A stretch of DNA of 64,000 nucleotides from assembly GCA_037957365.1 (NCBI GenBank), contig JARHVA010000021.1, positions 8,100,501-8,164,500 of the forward strand, written 5' to 3'. Below are positions 1-11,802 of this stretch, piece after piece. A program made the translations under genes and the position numbers. Source of the stretch: Torreya grandis (Eukaryota; Streptophyta; Pinopsida; Cupressales; Taxaceae). The notes beneath the pieces were generated by a model. That model made no database searches. It saw nothing but the letters and a program-made list of their open reading frames with translations, and was not told where the DNA came from. Each line of letters opens with the position of its first letter. Position 1 is the stretch's first letter.

Positions 1-1009
1 ACATTGCCTATATATCAGATTCCACACCACCTTCTATCCTACTACCCACATCTGACTCTTCCTTATTCCACAAGACCAGTAGTGCAACAGAGTATGCTGT
101 TTATTTAACTTGCGTGAAACGTGAAAACTACTTCTATTTGCCGATATGAACAAGAACTAGTTGTGTTCAACTAAACATATCAATTAGATGCTTTCTTGAG
201 TGCTTGAGAATCTGAGATAGTGAAGCAGTTGTGTTTGAGATAGTGAAGCAGTTGCATGGAAAGAAAGCAAGCAAGCAAATGAATCAAACACACATGAGAA
301 AAGAGATTAACATGAGATTTTATGCTAGAGAAACCCAATGCAGGAAAACTCCAGAAAAGTGAAGCTATGCCTCCTCATTCCCACCATCATCTTGTAAGTT
401 TTTACAAGCCAATTGCTTAGTTTGAGCCTTCAAATGCATTGTAGCATTTGCTAGCACCTCTACAATGCTCTCCTAGCTTGACTTGATGTGGATTACTTGC
501 TTATTCAACATGCTTGACTGCTTCTCTCAGCTGTGCAGTCATCTCCTTCCTAAATAACTCCCTTAGATCACTCTTGGAAATGCCTAAATGCCTTTTCTTG
601 ACCCTTAAGGGGTATATTTATGCTAAGGGATGGGAAAATGAGTCATACAAAGGATTCTAAATGCCTCCCACATGAAGAGACGGAAGAGGAACCGATTCAA
701 CTTCCCTTTGGATGCTCAGTTATGCTATTTTTCCCATCTGGTTCATACCAAACTGAACTCATCTTGGTAAACCCTGTTCCAAGATGTACAGGTCCCTACC
801 AAGCTGAACTTGTCTGTACAGGATCCTGGCAAGCCGAACTTGTCACTTAGGATCTAATCTTTCAAGCGGAGTGGGCCCCGAGATGTTTGAATTGTCCCTG
901 AGCCCATGTGCAAAAATTCCCTCGTTTTGCTTCAATTTACATTTTTGCCTTGCCCAATTTTGTCTTATAGAAGTTTAAAGTATGTCTTAAGCTCTTCTTT
1001 AGTCATAAG
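1..1009. other. TAF6 intron 2, far left part
   Basis: No gene is recognised here. By position this is intron 2 of the minus-strand TAF6 gene. Short open frames show no family resemblance. The only structured piece is the LTR-like segment at about 281-480, listed separately. TAF6 exon 3 was looked for on the minus strand and not found, so it should lie left of the window. Confidence 0.5.
281..480 (-). repeat. diverged relative of the LTR at 25655-27217
   Basis: Reading by eye, this stretch matches the two 228-bp units at 26097-26550. Shared blocks come in the same order: TCAAACACA, AAAAGAGA, GTGAAGC, ATGC, CTCAT and TTTTACAAGC. The minus-strand sense fits the R/U5 part of that LTR family. No full LTR ends were found, so it is probably an old fragment. 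Confidence 0.45.
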
Positions 1010-1011
1010 AA

Positions 1012-1210
1012 CTAAGAAGTACAGCTGATCATCTCAATCAGCTGAATTATTATGAATTTCAAGATTGAATTCGGATCATATTGGCACCCTGGCTCCTTCT
1101 TCACGAAGCATCTAAAAACGCGGTCCAACAATACATTGATAAATTGAACTGCCTCCATCAAATTGAAGGTGCAATAAGTTGATGAGGTCTTTCGCATCAA
1201 ATTCATCTCA
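1012..1210 (-). pseudogene. unrecognised coding-like stretch, downstream half
   Basis: A 64-codon minus-strand frame without stops runs up to the left end of the Ty3/gypsy insertion. Its composition is protein-like, with a segment reading KKEPGCQYDPNSILKF. The upstream half appears to lie at 8839-9130 on the other side of the element. I do not recognise the family. It may be an old retroelement ORF or a host pseudogene. Confidence 0.3.
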
Positions 1211-1215
1211 GGGAT

Positions 1216-2643
1216 TGTAATGTCCCCTTCTCTATGATCACCCAGGGTGCTATTTTAGCCTATTTAATTTCTGTAGGCTAAAGGGGGGATAAGAGAATTC
1301 ATTTATTTAATTATTTAATATTACATGGCAAGAAAAACAAATATTAAAAAAGGTAATGTTAAGTGATTAATTAAATATTTTATTAAGTGACTTTAAGTGA
1401 AATATTAAAAGGTAACTTAACAGAGTCACTTTATTATATTAAAGTGACAAATATAAAAGACATTTTGAAGGCTCATTTTCATTCATGCTAGAATTATGTC
1501 TCATTTTCATATTGGAGAGCTCTCGAAGCTCCTTGGTCTTGGGGACATGGAAACCCTAGGGCATCCGGTTTCAGTGATAAAATGATTCCACTGTAGCTGG
1601 TACGTTGAGGAGATCACTCGGGTCTTCTACTGGAGCGTCAATGCAATTTTATGAGTCTCCTCAAAGACAAAATTAGTTTGGAACGAATATATCTTCAGTT
1701 TGGATTTGTACAAGGGTTTGGAGGTTTATTAATGTTGCATATTAAAGACTTCCTATTGCGCGGCAAATCATTTTGAGGGATTGCTACAGTGATATGAATA
1801 GTGATTCGCTACAGTGATATGAATAGTAATTCGCTACAGTGACATGAATAGTGATTCGCAACCGTGGCATGAACAGTGATCCTCTACACTGACGTGATCA
1901 TCCTCCCACAGTAGTGTTAGGTTTGGTGAGACGTGGGCTCTATTAACAGTATTGGAATTGCTGCTATGAGGGTTTAATTCATGGAATATTAACAGGTCGT
2001 GTGAAGCGGTGTCTATTTCATGCTAAACTAGAGGTCGCAGGAGGGTGAAAATAGCTGGACATAGTCACATCTGATGGTTTCTAACACTCTACAGGCTGCT
2101 GTTAACATTTACTAGGTCTGCGCCAAGTTTTCAGGTCTGAAATAATTTGTATCTGTTGTCTAAATTGCATCTGCTATTCACTCAGTCATTAATGGTCATA
2201 AACTTTGTATCTGCTGTTAAGTTTCAGGCTGAGTGAACTTGTAAGGGTGGAAATATTATTTCAACAAAGCTGATTAATTCCCTCTATCACTGTTAACTCC
2301 TGAGTGTTAAATGCTTCATATCAGTCCTAAACAGAGCATAGTATAACCTTGTATCAGTCTGAGATAATTATTATCTGAGTATTATTATTGCTACCATAGT
2401 CATATCTATGTGGGCTATACTGAGTTTGCACAAGTCTGATACTAAATTCTGAGCAGTTGCTTGTTGTAAATCAGTCATATTGGGAAGTGGAATGTCTTAG
2501 TATTGATTTATAGATTTGTATTTGCATTACATATTGAATGTTAATCAAACACATATATGAATATGCTCTGAGTTGATAAAATGTTCCATCCATCAAACTG
2601 AAAACAATCAAAAATATTGCACATCCGGGAAGGGTACTTTACA
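1216..2643 (+). repeat. 5' LTR of the chromovirus
   Basis: It starts TGTAATGTCC and ends TTTACA, and matches 7398-8833 along its whole length. It carries a 25-bp minisatellite at about 1778-1900 (five units of the GCTACAGTGATATGAATAGT type), where the 3' LTR has three. A TATA box is at 1452-1459. A degenerate tRNA-iMet primer site (TGGTAT then diverged) starts at 2645. Confidence 0.93.
1452..1459 (+). promoter_or_regulatory. TATA box of the 5' LTR
   Basis: TATAAAAG lies in the 5' LTR, with the same motif at 7681-7688 in the 3' LTR. It is the likely core promoter of the element. Confidence 0.55.
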
Positions 2644-2778
2644 GTGGTATGCTCAGTGATTTTCATTCACATGATTATTTATGAACCCAGAAGACAGGGC
2701 TATATAACATACAGGGGGAGAAGGGCAAGAGAAGAAGGGTTTGATTTGTTTGCTTCAGATTCATCAAAAGAGGAAAAC

Positions 2779-3840
2779 ATGGGTGATAGACAGGAACCAG
2801 GGGATAGGCGTGAAATATCTGAGAATTGCACTTTGCAGATCCTTAATGACTTGGCTAGAGGTCAACAACAGGTAGTTCAACTCCTAACACAGATGATGAA
2901 TGACAGAAACAACGCTGGTAACAATGCTACAGGGAATACAAATGGTCACAATGGAAACAATGGGGAAGCAAGCAACACTCATGTACCTTCACATAGTCAC
3001 ACTAGGACAGCTAGTAGAGTGACTCCGAGGCCCCTTATGCCTCAGTTCTTGGGAGGACAGCCCGCTGGTAATCCAGGACAGCAGGAACAAGGTGAAGGTT
3101 TCATAGATTATTTGAGGGAGTATCAGTCATTCGGCGATGAGTTTCATGCAGTCATGACCTTGCAGGATTTCTGTGCTATTAAGTTCAGGAATAGACCCAG
3201 AGATCACAATAGGGGCCCTCAGAATTAGTACTTGCAACGTAAGGTGGGTAAACTTTCTATTCCTTCCTTTGATGGTTCTAGTAGACGCACAGCCAGAGCA
3301 TGGGTGCAGAAGTTGGACACTTATTTCCAACTCAACCCTATGTTGGAGTCAATGGCCATTAAGTATGCTACCTTGCATTTGGAAGGTGAGGCCCATGAAT
3401 GGTGGTACCACCGGCTAGTTACTTTGGGCCATGTCAGTATCACATCATATCTGGATTTTACCAAGAAGTTGATAGACAGATTTGATCAGAAGGATCCAGA
3501 GTTGCACTTCAAAGAGTTGGCTCAACTCAAGCAGAGTGGTACAGTGGACTCATATATCTCCGAGTTCCAGAGATTTGCAGTTATGGTGACAGACATATCG
3601 GAGCACAGATTGGTCATGCTCTTCATAGAGGATCTATCTGAACCACTACGTGGTTGGATTAAGGCTTTCAAATCAGATTCCCTGCAGGATGCTATCATAC
3701 GGGCTCGGGACATGGAGCATTCAACATCTAAGAACAAGTTTCCGTCCAAACCGTTCGTTCCATAGAAGAACAAGGACAAAAAGCCCTTTCAAAAAGAATG
3801 GCCCAAGAAGGACAAGCTAGATGATGAAGCTCGTAGGGAG
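2779..3840 (+). pseudogene. gag, chromovirus
   Basis: Structural gag protein of the element. The likely start is the ATG at 2779 (MGDRQEPG...), because the open frame upstream runs back into the LTR. An Asn/Gly-rich linker (about 2905-3000) is followed by the retrotransposon gag core (3232-3700: AWVQKLDTYF, WWYHRLV, LAQLKQSGTVDSYISEFQRF). In-frame stops at 3226-3228 and 3763-3765 interrupt it. The frame continues into a zinc-knuckle-like CFSCKEPWEPDQRC at 3859-3900, where the usual His is Gln. Confidence 0.85.
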
Positions 3841-4365
3841 TTGAGAAGAAAGAAGCTTTGCTTCAGTTGTAAGGAGCCTTGGGAACCAGATCAAAGGTGC
3901 ATGGGCAAGGGAAAGGTGCATTACATTGAGTTCCTACTAGATAGTGAGGAGGATGGGGAGGCAGAACAAGTACAAGGCAGCGACGGTAGTTGTATAGAGG
4001 AGCAGCCACAAGTGGAGACTAAGAGTGGTGCCATTGCTACTATTTCAAGTACCCCCAAGTTTAATTCCTTCAAAGTTAGGGGAGTATTACAAAGGCAGCG
4101 GGTCACTGTGTTGATTGATAGTGGGGCAACCCACAATTTTATTGACTCAACCCTAGTGGCTAAGAGAGGTATACCTACAGAGGATTTTGAGGGGTTCAGT
4201 GTGATGGTTGCAAATGGTTTCAGTATGAATTGCACACAAAGGGTCCCTCAACTAGGTGTCACATTGGGTAATTATACTGTTACAGATGATTTCTATGTGG
4301 TGGACCTGGGTGATACAAATGTTATTCTAGCTATACAATGGCTTCATTCGTTGGGGAAGTATTCA
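3841..4365 (+). pseudogene. zinc knuckle and aspartic protease
   Basis: This is the same frame as gag. It holds the altered zinc knuckle, an acidic linker (SEEDGEAEQVQ), and an aspartic protease domain with the active-site motif LIDSGATHNFID at about 4111-4146. A stop at 4366-4368 separates it from the RT region, with more stops at about 4459 and 4558. The protease would process the Gag-Pol polyprotein. The catalytic DSG is intact. Confidence 0.85.
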
Positions 4366-4559
4366 TAGAACTTCCAGACTATGGAGCTCAAGTTCAAGGC
4401 AGCGGATGGCAAGAAGGTTATGCTCAGAGGTATGGTGAGTGGTGCTCCGAAGGTAGTGTAAGCTAAGAGGATCGAGAGCATCTTCAGACATGGGGATGTT
4501 GCTTGGGCAGCAGAGTGCTTGATTTCTACTAAGGAAACTCCGGACAATGACCAGCCTTA

Positions 4560-5852
4560 AGATATAGACATCCAGTCATTACTGGGTAAGCATGATAGAG
4601 TGTTTGGAGAGATTCCTCCAGAGAGACCACCAGACAAGGGTTTTGAGCATACCATTGAGTTGGAGGAGATGGCCAAGCCCGTTATAGCCACCCCATATAG
4701 ACATCCTAAGAAGTTTAAGAATGAGATCGAGAAAGCAATCAAGGAATTGCTTGACATGGGGCATATCAGACCTAGCTCCAGTCCCTTTGCTTCTTTTGTG
4801 GTTCCGGTGAAGAAGGACGAGACAATGAGGATGTGTATAAACTATCGGGCCCTAAACAAGAAAACAATTGAGAACAAGTACCCGATTCCTAAGATCGATG
4901 AGCTTCTTGATGAATTGCACGAGGCAGTGTATTTTTCCAAGATTGATATTCACTCAGGGTACCATCAGATTAGGGTCCGTGAACAGGATATCCACAAGAC
5001 AGCGTTCAGGGGTCATTACGAGCACTACGAGTTCTTAGTCATGCCCTTTGGCTTGAATAATGCACCTACTACCTTTTAGTCCTGCATGAATCATATCTTC
5101 AACAAGCAGTTGCGCAAGTATCTTCTCGCGTTCTTTGATGATTTGCTCATTTACAATAAGACTTGGGATGACCACCTGGAGCAGTTGGATGAAGTTTTGG
5201 CCATCATGGAGGAGCAATCCTTGTATGCTAAGGCCTTGAAGTGTGAGTTTGGTCTCAAGGAGAAATTATACTTGAGAGAAATTATACTTGAGTCATGTGA
5301 TCAGTGCACATGGTGTACAGGTTCATCAGGAGAAAGATCCAAGCAATTCTTCATTGGCCACTACCTAAGTCCCTTTCTGAGTTGCGTGGTTTCTTTGGGC
5401 TATGCAGCTACTATAGGCGCTTCGTCAAGGGATTCTCTCAGTTAGGAGCACCATTGACAGATCTTACGAAGAAGGGTGCTTTCAGAGGGTCAAAGGAGGC
5501 ACAAAGAGCTTTTGACAAGCTCAAGGAGGTGATGAGCAATTGCCCTATATTGGCACTTCCAGATTTTACTCAACCATTTGTTTTAGAGTGTGATGCATCG
5601 GGCAAGGGCATAGGAGCAGTGTTGATGCAGAGTAGACACCCAATTGCATTTGAGAGTTGTAAGTTGAGGGGGCCAGAGAGATTGTATTCCATTTATGATA
5701 AGGAGATGCTCGCCATAATGCACGCCTTGGCAAAGTTCAAGCAGTACCTAGTAGGTGGGAAGTTCGTGGTGAGGACCGACCACAACAGTCTCAAATATTT
5801 CTTGGAGCAGAAGGATTTGAATGAGAGACAACAGAAGTGGGTCAACAAAATA
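4560..5852 (+). pseudogene. reverse transcriptase and RNase H
   Basis: RT fingers and palm are clear: [29 protein letters not shown], the [12 protein letters not shown] block, [13 protein letters not shown] and the catalytic FFDDLLIY near 5132. A stop at 5077-5079 falls just after the [10 protein letters not shown] block. A 16-bp tandem duplication (5261-5276 and 5277-5292) and an extra A near 5331-5335 shift the frame twice. RNase H follows in the new frame ([36 protein letters not shown]) and ends at the stop 5853-5855. Confidence 0.9.
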
Positions 5853-5855
5853 TAG

Positions 5856-7362
5856 TCCTACGACTTTGACATTGAGTACGTAAAGGGCAAGAAAAACATT
5901 GTAGCAGATGCCCTTTCCAGGAAACCAGTAGATTGCTCCCTTACAGAGATTTCAGCAGATTGGAAATCTCATTTATTGGTGGAATACTCAAAGAAAAATT
6001 TTGCTTGAGAGTTACTGGATGGACAAGTACAAGATGCCCGTTACAAGGTAGTGGATGATATCATCTTCTACAAGGTTAGGATTTATTTAGTGCCGGAATC
6101 CAAGCTCAAGGAGAAAATAATGAGGGCTGCACATGATACTCCTTTGGTAAGTCATCAAGGTTACTTTAAGACATACCGACAGGGTAGAGAGGTTCTCCTA
6201 GAAGGGCCTCAAGGATGATATATTGCGGTATGTGACGGAGTGTACGACTTGTCAGCAGAACAAATCAGAGCACACTCATCCAGCAGGTCTATGGCAGCCC
6301 TTCCCATCCCTGAGCAGAAGTTGGAGGGCATTTCGATAGACTTCATCACTGGTTTACCCAAGGTTTAGGTAGAGATTGCATCTTTGTGGTGGTAGATCGG
6401 CTAACTAAGTTTGCTCACTTCTTTGCTATCTCTTCTGAGTACAAGGCACCTCAGGCGGTAGAGTTGTTCTTCAAAGAGGTTTTCAGACTTCACGGATTGC
6501 CGAGGTACATAATTAGTGACAGGGATAGCAGGTTCTTAAGTGTTTTTTGGCAGGAGCTATTCAAATGAACAGGTATTGAGTTGACTTGACACCGAGCACG
6601 AGTTATCACCCTCAGACAAATGGTCAGACTGAGATTGTGGATAAGTGGGTTGAGGGGTATCTACGTAATTATGTTTCTGGACAGCAGAGAGCGTGGATAA
6701 AGTGGTTACACTTGATTGAGCACTATTATAACACCACTTACCACATGTCGATTGGTATGACACCCTTCCGTGCATTGTATGGTTATGATGCACCGTCATT
6801 TCTGGATTTGGGTTTTGGAGAGAGCACGGCTCCTAAAGCCAAGGATTGGATACAAGAGAGCCAAGACATTCTCAAGGCTCTTAAGGAGAATTTACACGTG
6901 GCACAAAATCAGCAAAAAACCTACGCAAACAGGCGCAAGGTCGAGCGCAGCTTTGAGGTGGGAGATCTAGTTTTCCTACGATTGCAACCCTACAGGCAGC
7001 CTTTGCTGAAGAGAAGCGGTGCAAAGAAACTAAAGCCACGATTTTATGGGCCTTATAGGATCACCAGAAGAGTGGGGGAAGTAGCCTATGAATTGGATTT
7101 GCCAGAGAACAACAAAATTCACAATGTGTTTCATGTTCCGTGCCTCAAGAAGGCACTAGGGCAGCAGGTTACTTCATCAGCAGAGTTGCCTTCGTTGGAT
7201 GAGAAGGGTCATTTGATTCTGGTACCTGAGGAGATTGTTGATACCCAAGAGAGAAGATTGAGGAACAAGGTGATTAAGGAGTATTTGATCAGATGGAGAG
7301 ATTTGCCAGCAGAGGATGCAACTTGGGAAGGAGAACAAATACTACATCATCCCAATTTGTGA
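5856..7362 (+). pseudogene. integrase with C-terminal chromodomain
   Basis: The HHCC zinc-binding region lies at about 6120-6270 (CTTCQQNKSEH). The catalytic core has DRLTKFAHF near 6392, SDRDSRF near 6518 and the third acidic residue in HPQTNGQTE near 6604-6630. Stops and shifts break it at 6006, 6217 and 6566-6590. The last 258 codons (6586-7362) are open. They contain the GPY/F module (YGPYRITRRVGEVAYELDLP) and a chromodomain (EEIVDTQERRLRNK...YLIRWRDLPAEDATWE) at about 7225-7350. Chromodomains of this kind direct integration to marked chromatin. Confidence 0.9.
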
Positions 7363-7382
7363 TTGCTTGGGGGCAAGCAATC

Positions 7383-7397
7383 TTGGGAAGGGAGGAC
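7383..7397 (+). promoter_or_regulatory. polypurine tract
   Basis: TTGGGAAGGGAGGAC abuts the 3' LTR start and would prime plus-strand DNA synthesis. Nearly the same tract is used by the elements at 13209-17433 and 31559-37805. Confidence 0.8.
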
Positions 7398-8833
7398 TGT
7401 AATGTCCCCTTCTCTATGATCATGCAAGGTGCTATTTTAGCATATTTAATTCCCGTAGGCTAAAGGCAGGATAAGAAAATTCATTTATTTAATTATTTAA
7501 TATTACCTGGCAGGAAAGGCAAATATTAAAAAAAGTAATGTTAAGTGATTAATTTAATATTTCATAAAGTGACTTTAAGTGATTAATTTAATATTTTATA
7601 AAGTGACTTTAAGTGAAATATTAAAAGGTAACTTAATAAAGTCACTTTATTCTATTTGAGCGGGAAATTAAAGTGAGAAATATAAAAGGCGTTTTGGAGG
7701 CTCATTTTTAATCATGCTAGAATTATTTCTCATTTTCATATTGGAGAGCTCTCGAAGCTTCTTGGTCTTGGGGACAGGAAAACCCTAGGGCATCCAGTTT
7801 TGGTAGTGAAACGATTCCACCCTAGCTGATACGTTGAGGAGATCACTCAGGTCTTCTACTGAAGCGTCAATGCAATTTTATAAGTCTCCTCAAAGACAAA
7901 ATTGGTGTGGAAAGAATATATCTTCAGTTTGGATTTGTACAAGGGTTTGGAGGTTTATTAATGTTGCATATTAGAGACTTCATGTTGCGGGACGAATCAT
8001 TTTTAAGGATTTGCTACAATGATGTGAATAGTGATTCGCTACAGTGGCGTGAACAGTGATCCTTTACAGTGACGTGATCATCTCCCATAGTAGTGTTGGG
8101 TTTGGTGAGACGTGGGCTCTATTAACAGTATTGGAATTGCTGCTATGAGGGTCAATTCATGGAGTATTAGCAGGTCGTGTGAAGTGGGGTCTATTTCAGG
8201 GTCTATTTCATGCTAAACTGGAGGTTGCAGGAGGGTGAAAATAGCTGGACGTGGTCACATCTGATGGTTTCTAACACTCTACAGGCTGCTGTTAACATTT
8301 ACCAGGTCTGCGCCAAGTTTCCAGGTCTCAAATAATTTGTATTTGTTGTCTAAATTACATCTGCTATTCACTCAGTCATTAATGGTCGTAAACTTTGTAT
8401 CTGCTGTTAAGTTTCAGTCTGAGTGAACTTGTAACGGTGGAAATATTATTTCAGACAAAGCTGATTATTTCCCTCTATCACTGTTAACTCCTGAGTGTTA
8501 AATGCTTCATATCAGTACCAAACAGAGCATAGTATAACCTTGTATCAGTCTGAGATAGTTATTATCTGAGTATTATTATTGCTACCATAGTCATATCTTG
8601 TGGGCTATACTGAGTTTGCACAAGTTTGATACTAATTTCTGAGCAGTTGCTTGTTGTAAATCAGTCATATTGGGGAGTGGAATGTCTTAGTATTGATTTC
8701 TAGATTTGTATCTGCATTACATATTGAACGTCAATCAAACACATATATGAATATGCTCTGAGTTGATAAAATGTTCCATCCATCAAACTGAAAACAATCG
8801 AAAATATTGTACATCTGGGAAGGGTACTTTACA
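7398..8833 (+). repeat. 3' LTR of the chromovirus
   Basis: Partner of 1216-2643. It differs by a 34-bp tandem duplication at 7541-7608, a 12-bp duplication near 8188-8211, and three rather than five units of the 25-bp minisatellite (about 8008-8082). Confidence 0.93.
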
Positions 8834-8838
8834 GGAAT

Positions 8839-9130
8839 GTTTTCTCATCTCATAACAAAGCTACAGCTCTTCACCATCACTTCCTTAGACAAAGCTTCCT
8901 AGCTTGGCTTGTAGGTGGAAACCAATCAGCAAAAGCGACCTTAGACGTCTGGCCAATCTTTTCCATTTCAAAACAAAGCTCATCTTCTGCCCCTACTGCT
9001 CTATGCTCCAACGTTACCAGCTCATACTCCAAGATTGGGAATTACTCACCAAGTAGCTTCACAAAGGTTTTACTTTTGGCTCCTCCATCGAGCAATGGGA
9101 ACAATAAGTTTTGTGCTTATGACAAGTGCA
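8839..9130 (-). pseudogene. unrecognised coding-like stretch, upstream half
   Basis: On the minus strand, one frame reads like protein for about 90 codons (LDGGAKSKTFVKLLGE, LEYELVTLEHRAVGAEDE, VAFADWFPPTSQARK), with a few in-frame stops. It ends at the right edge of the chromovirus. Protein-like frame resumes on the far side at 1012-1210 after a frameshift. The family is unknown to me. It predates the chromovirus insertion if the two halves belong together. Confidence 0.3.
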
Positions 9131-10270
9131 CTATACTATCTCAGAATCACTGATTACACAATTTACGGATCTGCCACAGCCAGCTGAAGGTATCCTCCTA
9201 TCATTTACAAGTTGAGATGGAACAACCCTCTCATTTCTAGTTCATTATCAATCTACGTGTTTTGAAAATCATGATGAACATAGGTGATCATTGTAGTGGT
9301 AATGCAGATAGATTGAATTAAAATATTGCCGCTAATTGCACTAATGATCATAAATTTGACCATGCAATACGTTTTGATTTTGAAGATGTTTAATTGTTAT
9401 CTTAAACCGAAAGGCCCTAGAACCTGGACTACTAATATTCTAGAGCAAGTTCCACTTTAATATTAAATGATAGTATTATGAATCAATTTTTGAGAGTGAA
9501 CATTCAACATTGAAATATGCATATTTTTATGTTTTTCATTATGTATAATTTTGTATGTTATATAGTTTACAAAAAATTACGAACCTAATTGAAATTCCAA
9601 ACTTTTCAAACCTTTCTGCTTCTCTAACCTACCAAACATTTCAAACCCTGTAACTATGGTCACAGACATTGGAGCCATTAAGCGCCATTTAGACAATGTT
9701 GATACACACAAAGATGGGAACCAACCAACCAAACAGTGTTCAACTTTGCATACTAGTACTAGGGCACCCTATTCCTCCCAATTCCATCATTATAGACAGT
9801 GTGAATATTCTTTGTTCTCTTTTAGCACAAGAGATTCATTGGTCTTGGGTGTTAGGTGAAATTCTAGGAAGAGCATCATGCTTCCTCCAGGGATAGTGTC
9901 CACTTAGCCCGTGGCCAATTTATTCTAACATGAGCCTTGTTTTCATTGTTTTAAGTGTGTAGTTTATCTTTTAGAAATAGGATTTGTTTTGGCCAAGTTA
10001 CTTCTCTAATGTAATAAATATACTTTTGGTCCTTTTGTCATTTGTAGACATTAATAATAATTTATTTCTCTTTCCCTGGCAGAGAAACATTTATAGCCCA
10101 AGGAAGAGGCATCAATCAAAAACAAATGATACCATGGATTTATTTTATGGATATTCAACAAAATCGTGATTTCAGAAAGAAAATCAAATGAAATGATTGC
10201 AACATATACCCTTTAGATAAGCCCGTTAGCATAAACAAAATGGTCAAATATTGATGATATAAAGTCTTAC
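9131..10270. other. TAF6 intron 2, right part
   Basis: Nothing recognisable was found. Short frames near 9656-9896 have no family features. No TAF6 exon was seen. Confidence 0.5.
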
Positions 10271-10357
10271 CTCCACATTTCTGAGGCTGAGTGCACTATC
10301 CACATCCTCAGTAGTCAAAATATTTCGCTTTGAATGCCTCTGACATTTGATTGCTTC
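10271..10357 (-). CDS. TAF6: TAF6 exon 2 (histone fold, second half)
   Basis: It encodes 29 residues, EAIKCQRHSKRNILTTEDVD followed by SALSLRNVE. This is the helix 2 end, loop and helix 3 of the TAF6 histone fold, which pairs with TAF9 in TFIID and related complexes in the nucleus. On the minus strand the exon is preceded by ...catgacAG and followed by GTaaga, and its 87 bp continue exon 1 in phase 0. Most plant TAF6 proteins I know of read KCMRHSKRTTLT here; the Gln and Asn-Ile are local variants. The next exon (PIYGF...) should lie to the left, beyond the window. Gene identity comes from the family motif. Confidence 0.92.
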
Positions 10358-10379
10358 CTGTCATGATAGAACAGTTAAG

Positions 10380-11793
10380 ATCATATTAAACTTCAGGTTC
10401 CCGGAAAGGTAACAGAAAGGTACACGCTCACCAAAAAGCTACTGTTAATGAAATAAATGTATATAACCCAATAGTAGGTGGCATACTTCTGAAGCATGAC
10501 ATCATTAGAATTTAGCAAAATGAATATAAAGGTAACTCCAAATTAGAATGCAGGAAAGATTTCCACACAAATATCAAATACAAAAAATCAACCATGATGC
10601 AGATATGAGATGCTACAATCCACATTGTCCAGACTCCATATGGCATGAGCAACTTTCAAAAAAACGCAACTCGTGACCATTTTGAAGCAAATCCTCCACC
10701 CAGTGCCTTTATTCAAATGGACTTCATTTCATACACTCATACACGCACCCACATCATTCCAACAGTGCATTTGGCTAATCATCAACTTAGAAGGACCAAA
10801 TACGGATCAATGGTAAGGATTTCATAATAAGAATCTTCACATATTAAAATTCATGATAATATTATCATGCAAAAATATACATTCCTGGCAACAGTCATGA
10901 TACACAACCATATCATAAAATAGTAAATAGATACAAATGAAAATCAAGATTAATAACAAGGACTCTTTGGTCAAGAATTTCAAGCATATTATCTTAAAAT
11001 GATGTGAATTACCAGATGACATTTTCCTGTAGGAAAGGGGGATACAAATAGTTTTAAAGATGAATTATGTAAGGAGGACAAGATGCTGTAAGAAACTGGT
11101 CTATAACTTGATATAAATCAAAATTTACTTTTAGAATAAAGTGGCTCTCAGCTGTTACCTGGAATTTATTACCTCTGAAATCCCGAGTTCATATAATGAA
11201 TACACTGTCCTCAAAGCCATGATTTACAGAAAATACTGGGGGACATTTTCAGATAGAAATCAGCCAACAACTTCGAACATCAAGATCATAGAATAACACT
11301 GAATACTGACCAACCCCCTTTTAAATGATGTGACATACACACAAAAATATATGCTGTCCATAATCAGAACTTACAATCATCGTATATTAATGATTTTGAG
11401 GTTACAAAAACAGCTAAAACATAGCCATTGCCAGATCAGCTGTGATACATACAAACAAGTAGAAGTTATAGACTACAACAGATAAATCAAATTAGAAATA
11501 TTACTGAAAGGATTACAGTGCCAAACGACTAACTAATGAAGGGAAAAACATCATAATAGTTATTAGGATGATCTATTTCTGCAAATCTGAACACAATTTT
11601 CATTAATATGGATTTGCAGGTTGCTTGCTGTTACTGATCACTGATTCAGCTTGGCATTTTATCCCAGTCTGTTCGTGTCTAATCAACAACCATGCCCTTG
11701 CCTGTCATTGGGACCCTGGCCTGCCAGGGCAGAAAGGACCTCCTTTAATGGCTCACTTTCTCCTGCTTTTAAAGTTTTAAGGTACTTGTGGAT
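10380..11793. other. intronic stretch without recognised features
   Basis: AT-rich sequence with no convincing coding frame or repeat boundary. Confidence 0.5.
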
Positions 11794-11802
11794 GGTTTTA
11801 AG

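Larger units (their letters stand above)
1216..8833 (+). mobile_element. Ty3/gypsy chromovirus, full length, decayed
   Basis: This is a 7.6-kb LTR retrotransposon with two LTRs of about 1.43 kb (TG...CA ends). The interior has gag, protease, RT, RNase H, integrase and a C-terminal chromodomain in Ty3/gypsy order. The chromodomain places it among chromoviruses; the clade is not resolved by eye. Flanks GGGAT (1211-1215) and GGAAT (8834-8838) look like a 5-bp target duplication with one mismatch. All of gag-pol was one frame. It now carries several in-frame stops, a 16-bp tandem duplication and further indels, so the copy is dead. It lies in TAF6 intron 2, antisense to TAF6. Confidence 0.93.

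Noticed and set aside
1..10270. TAF6 exon 3
   Set aside because: No minus-strand match to the PIYGF continuation was seen in this region.
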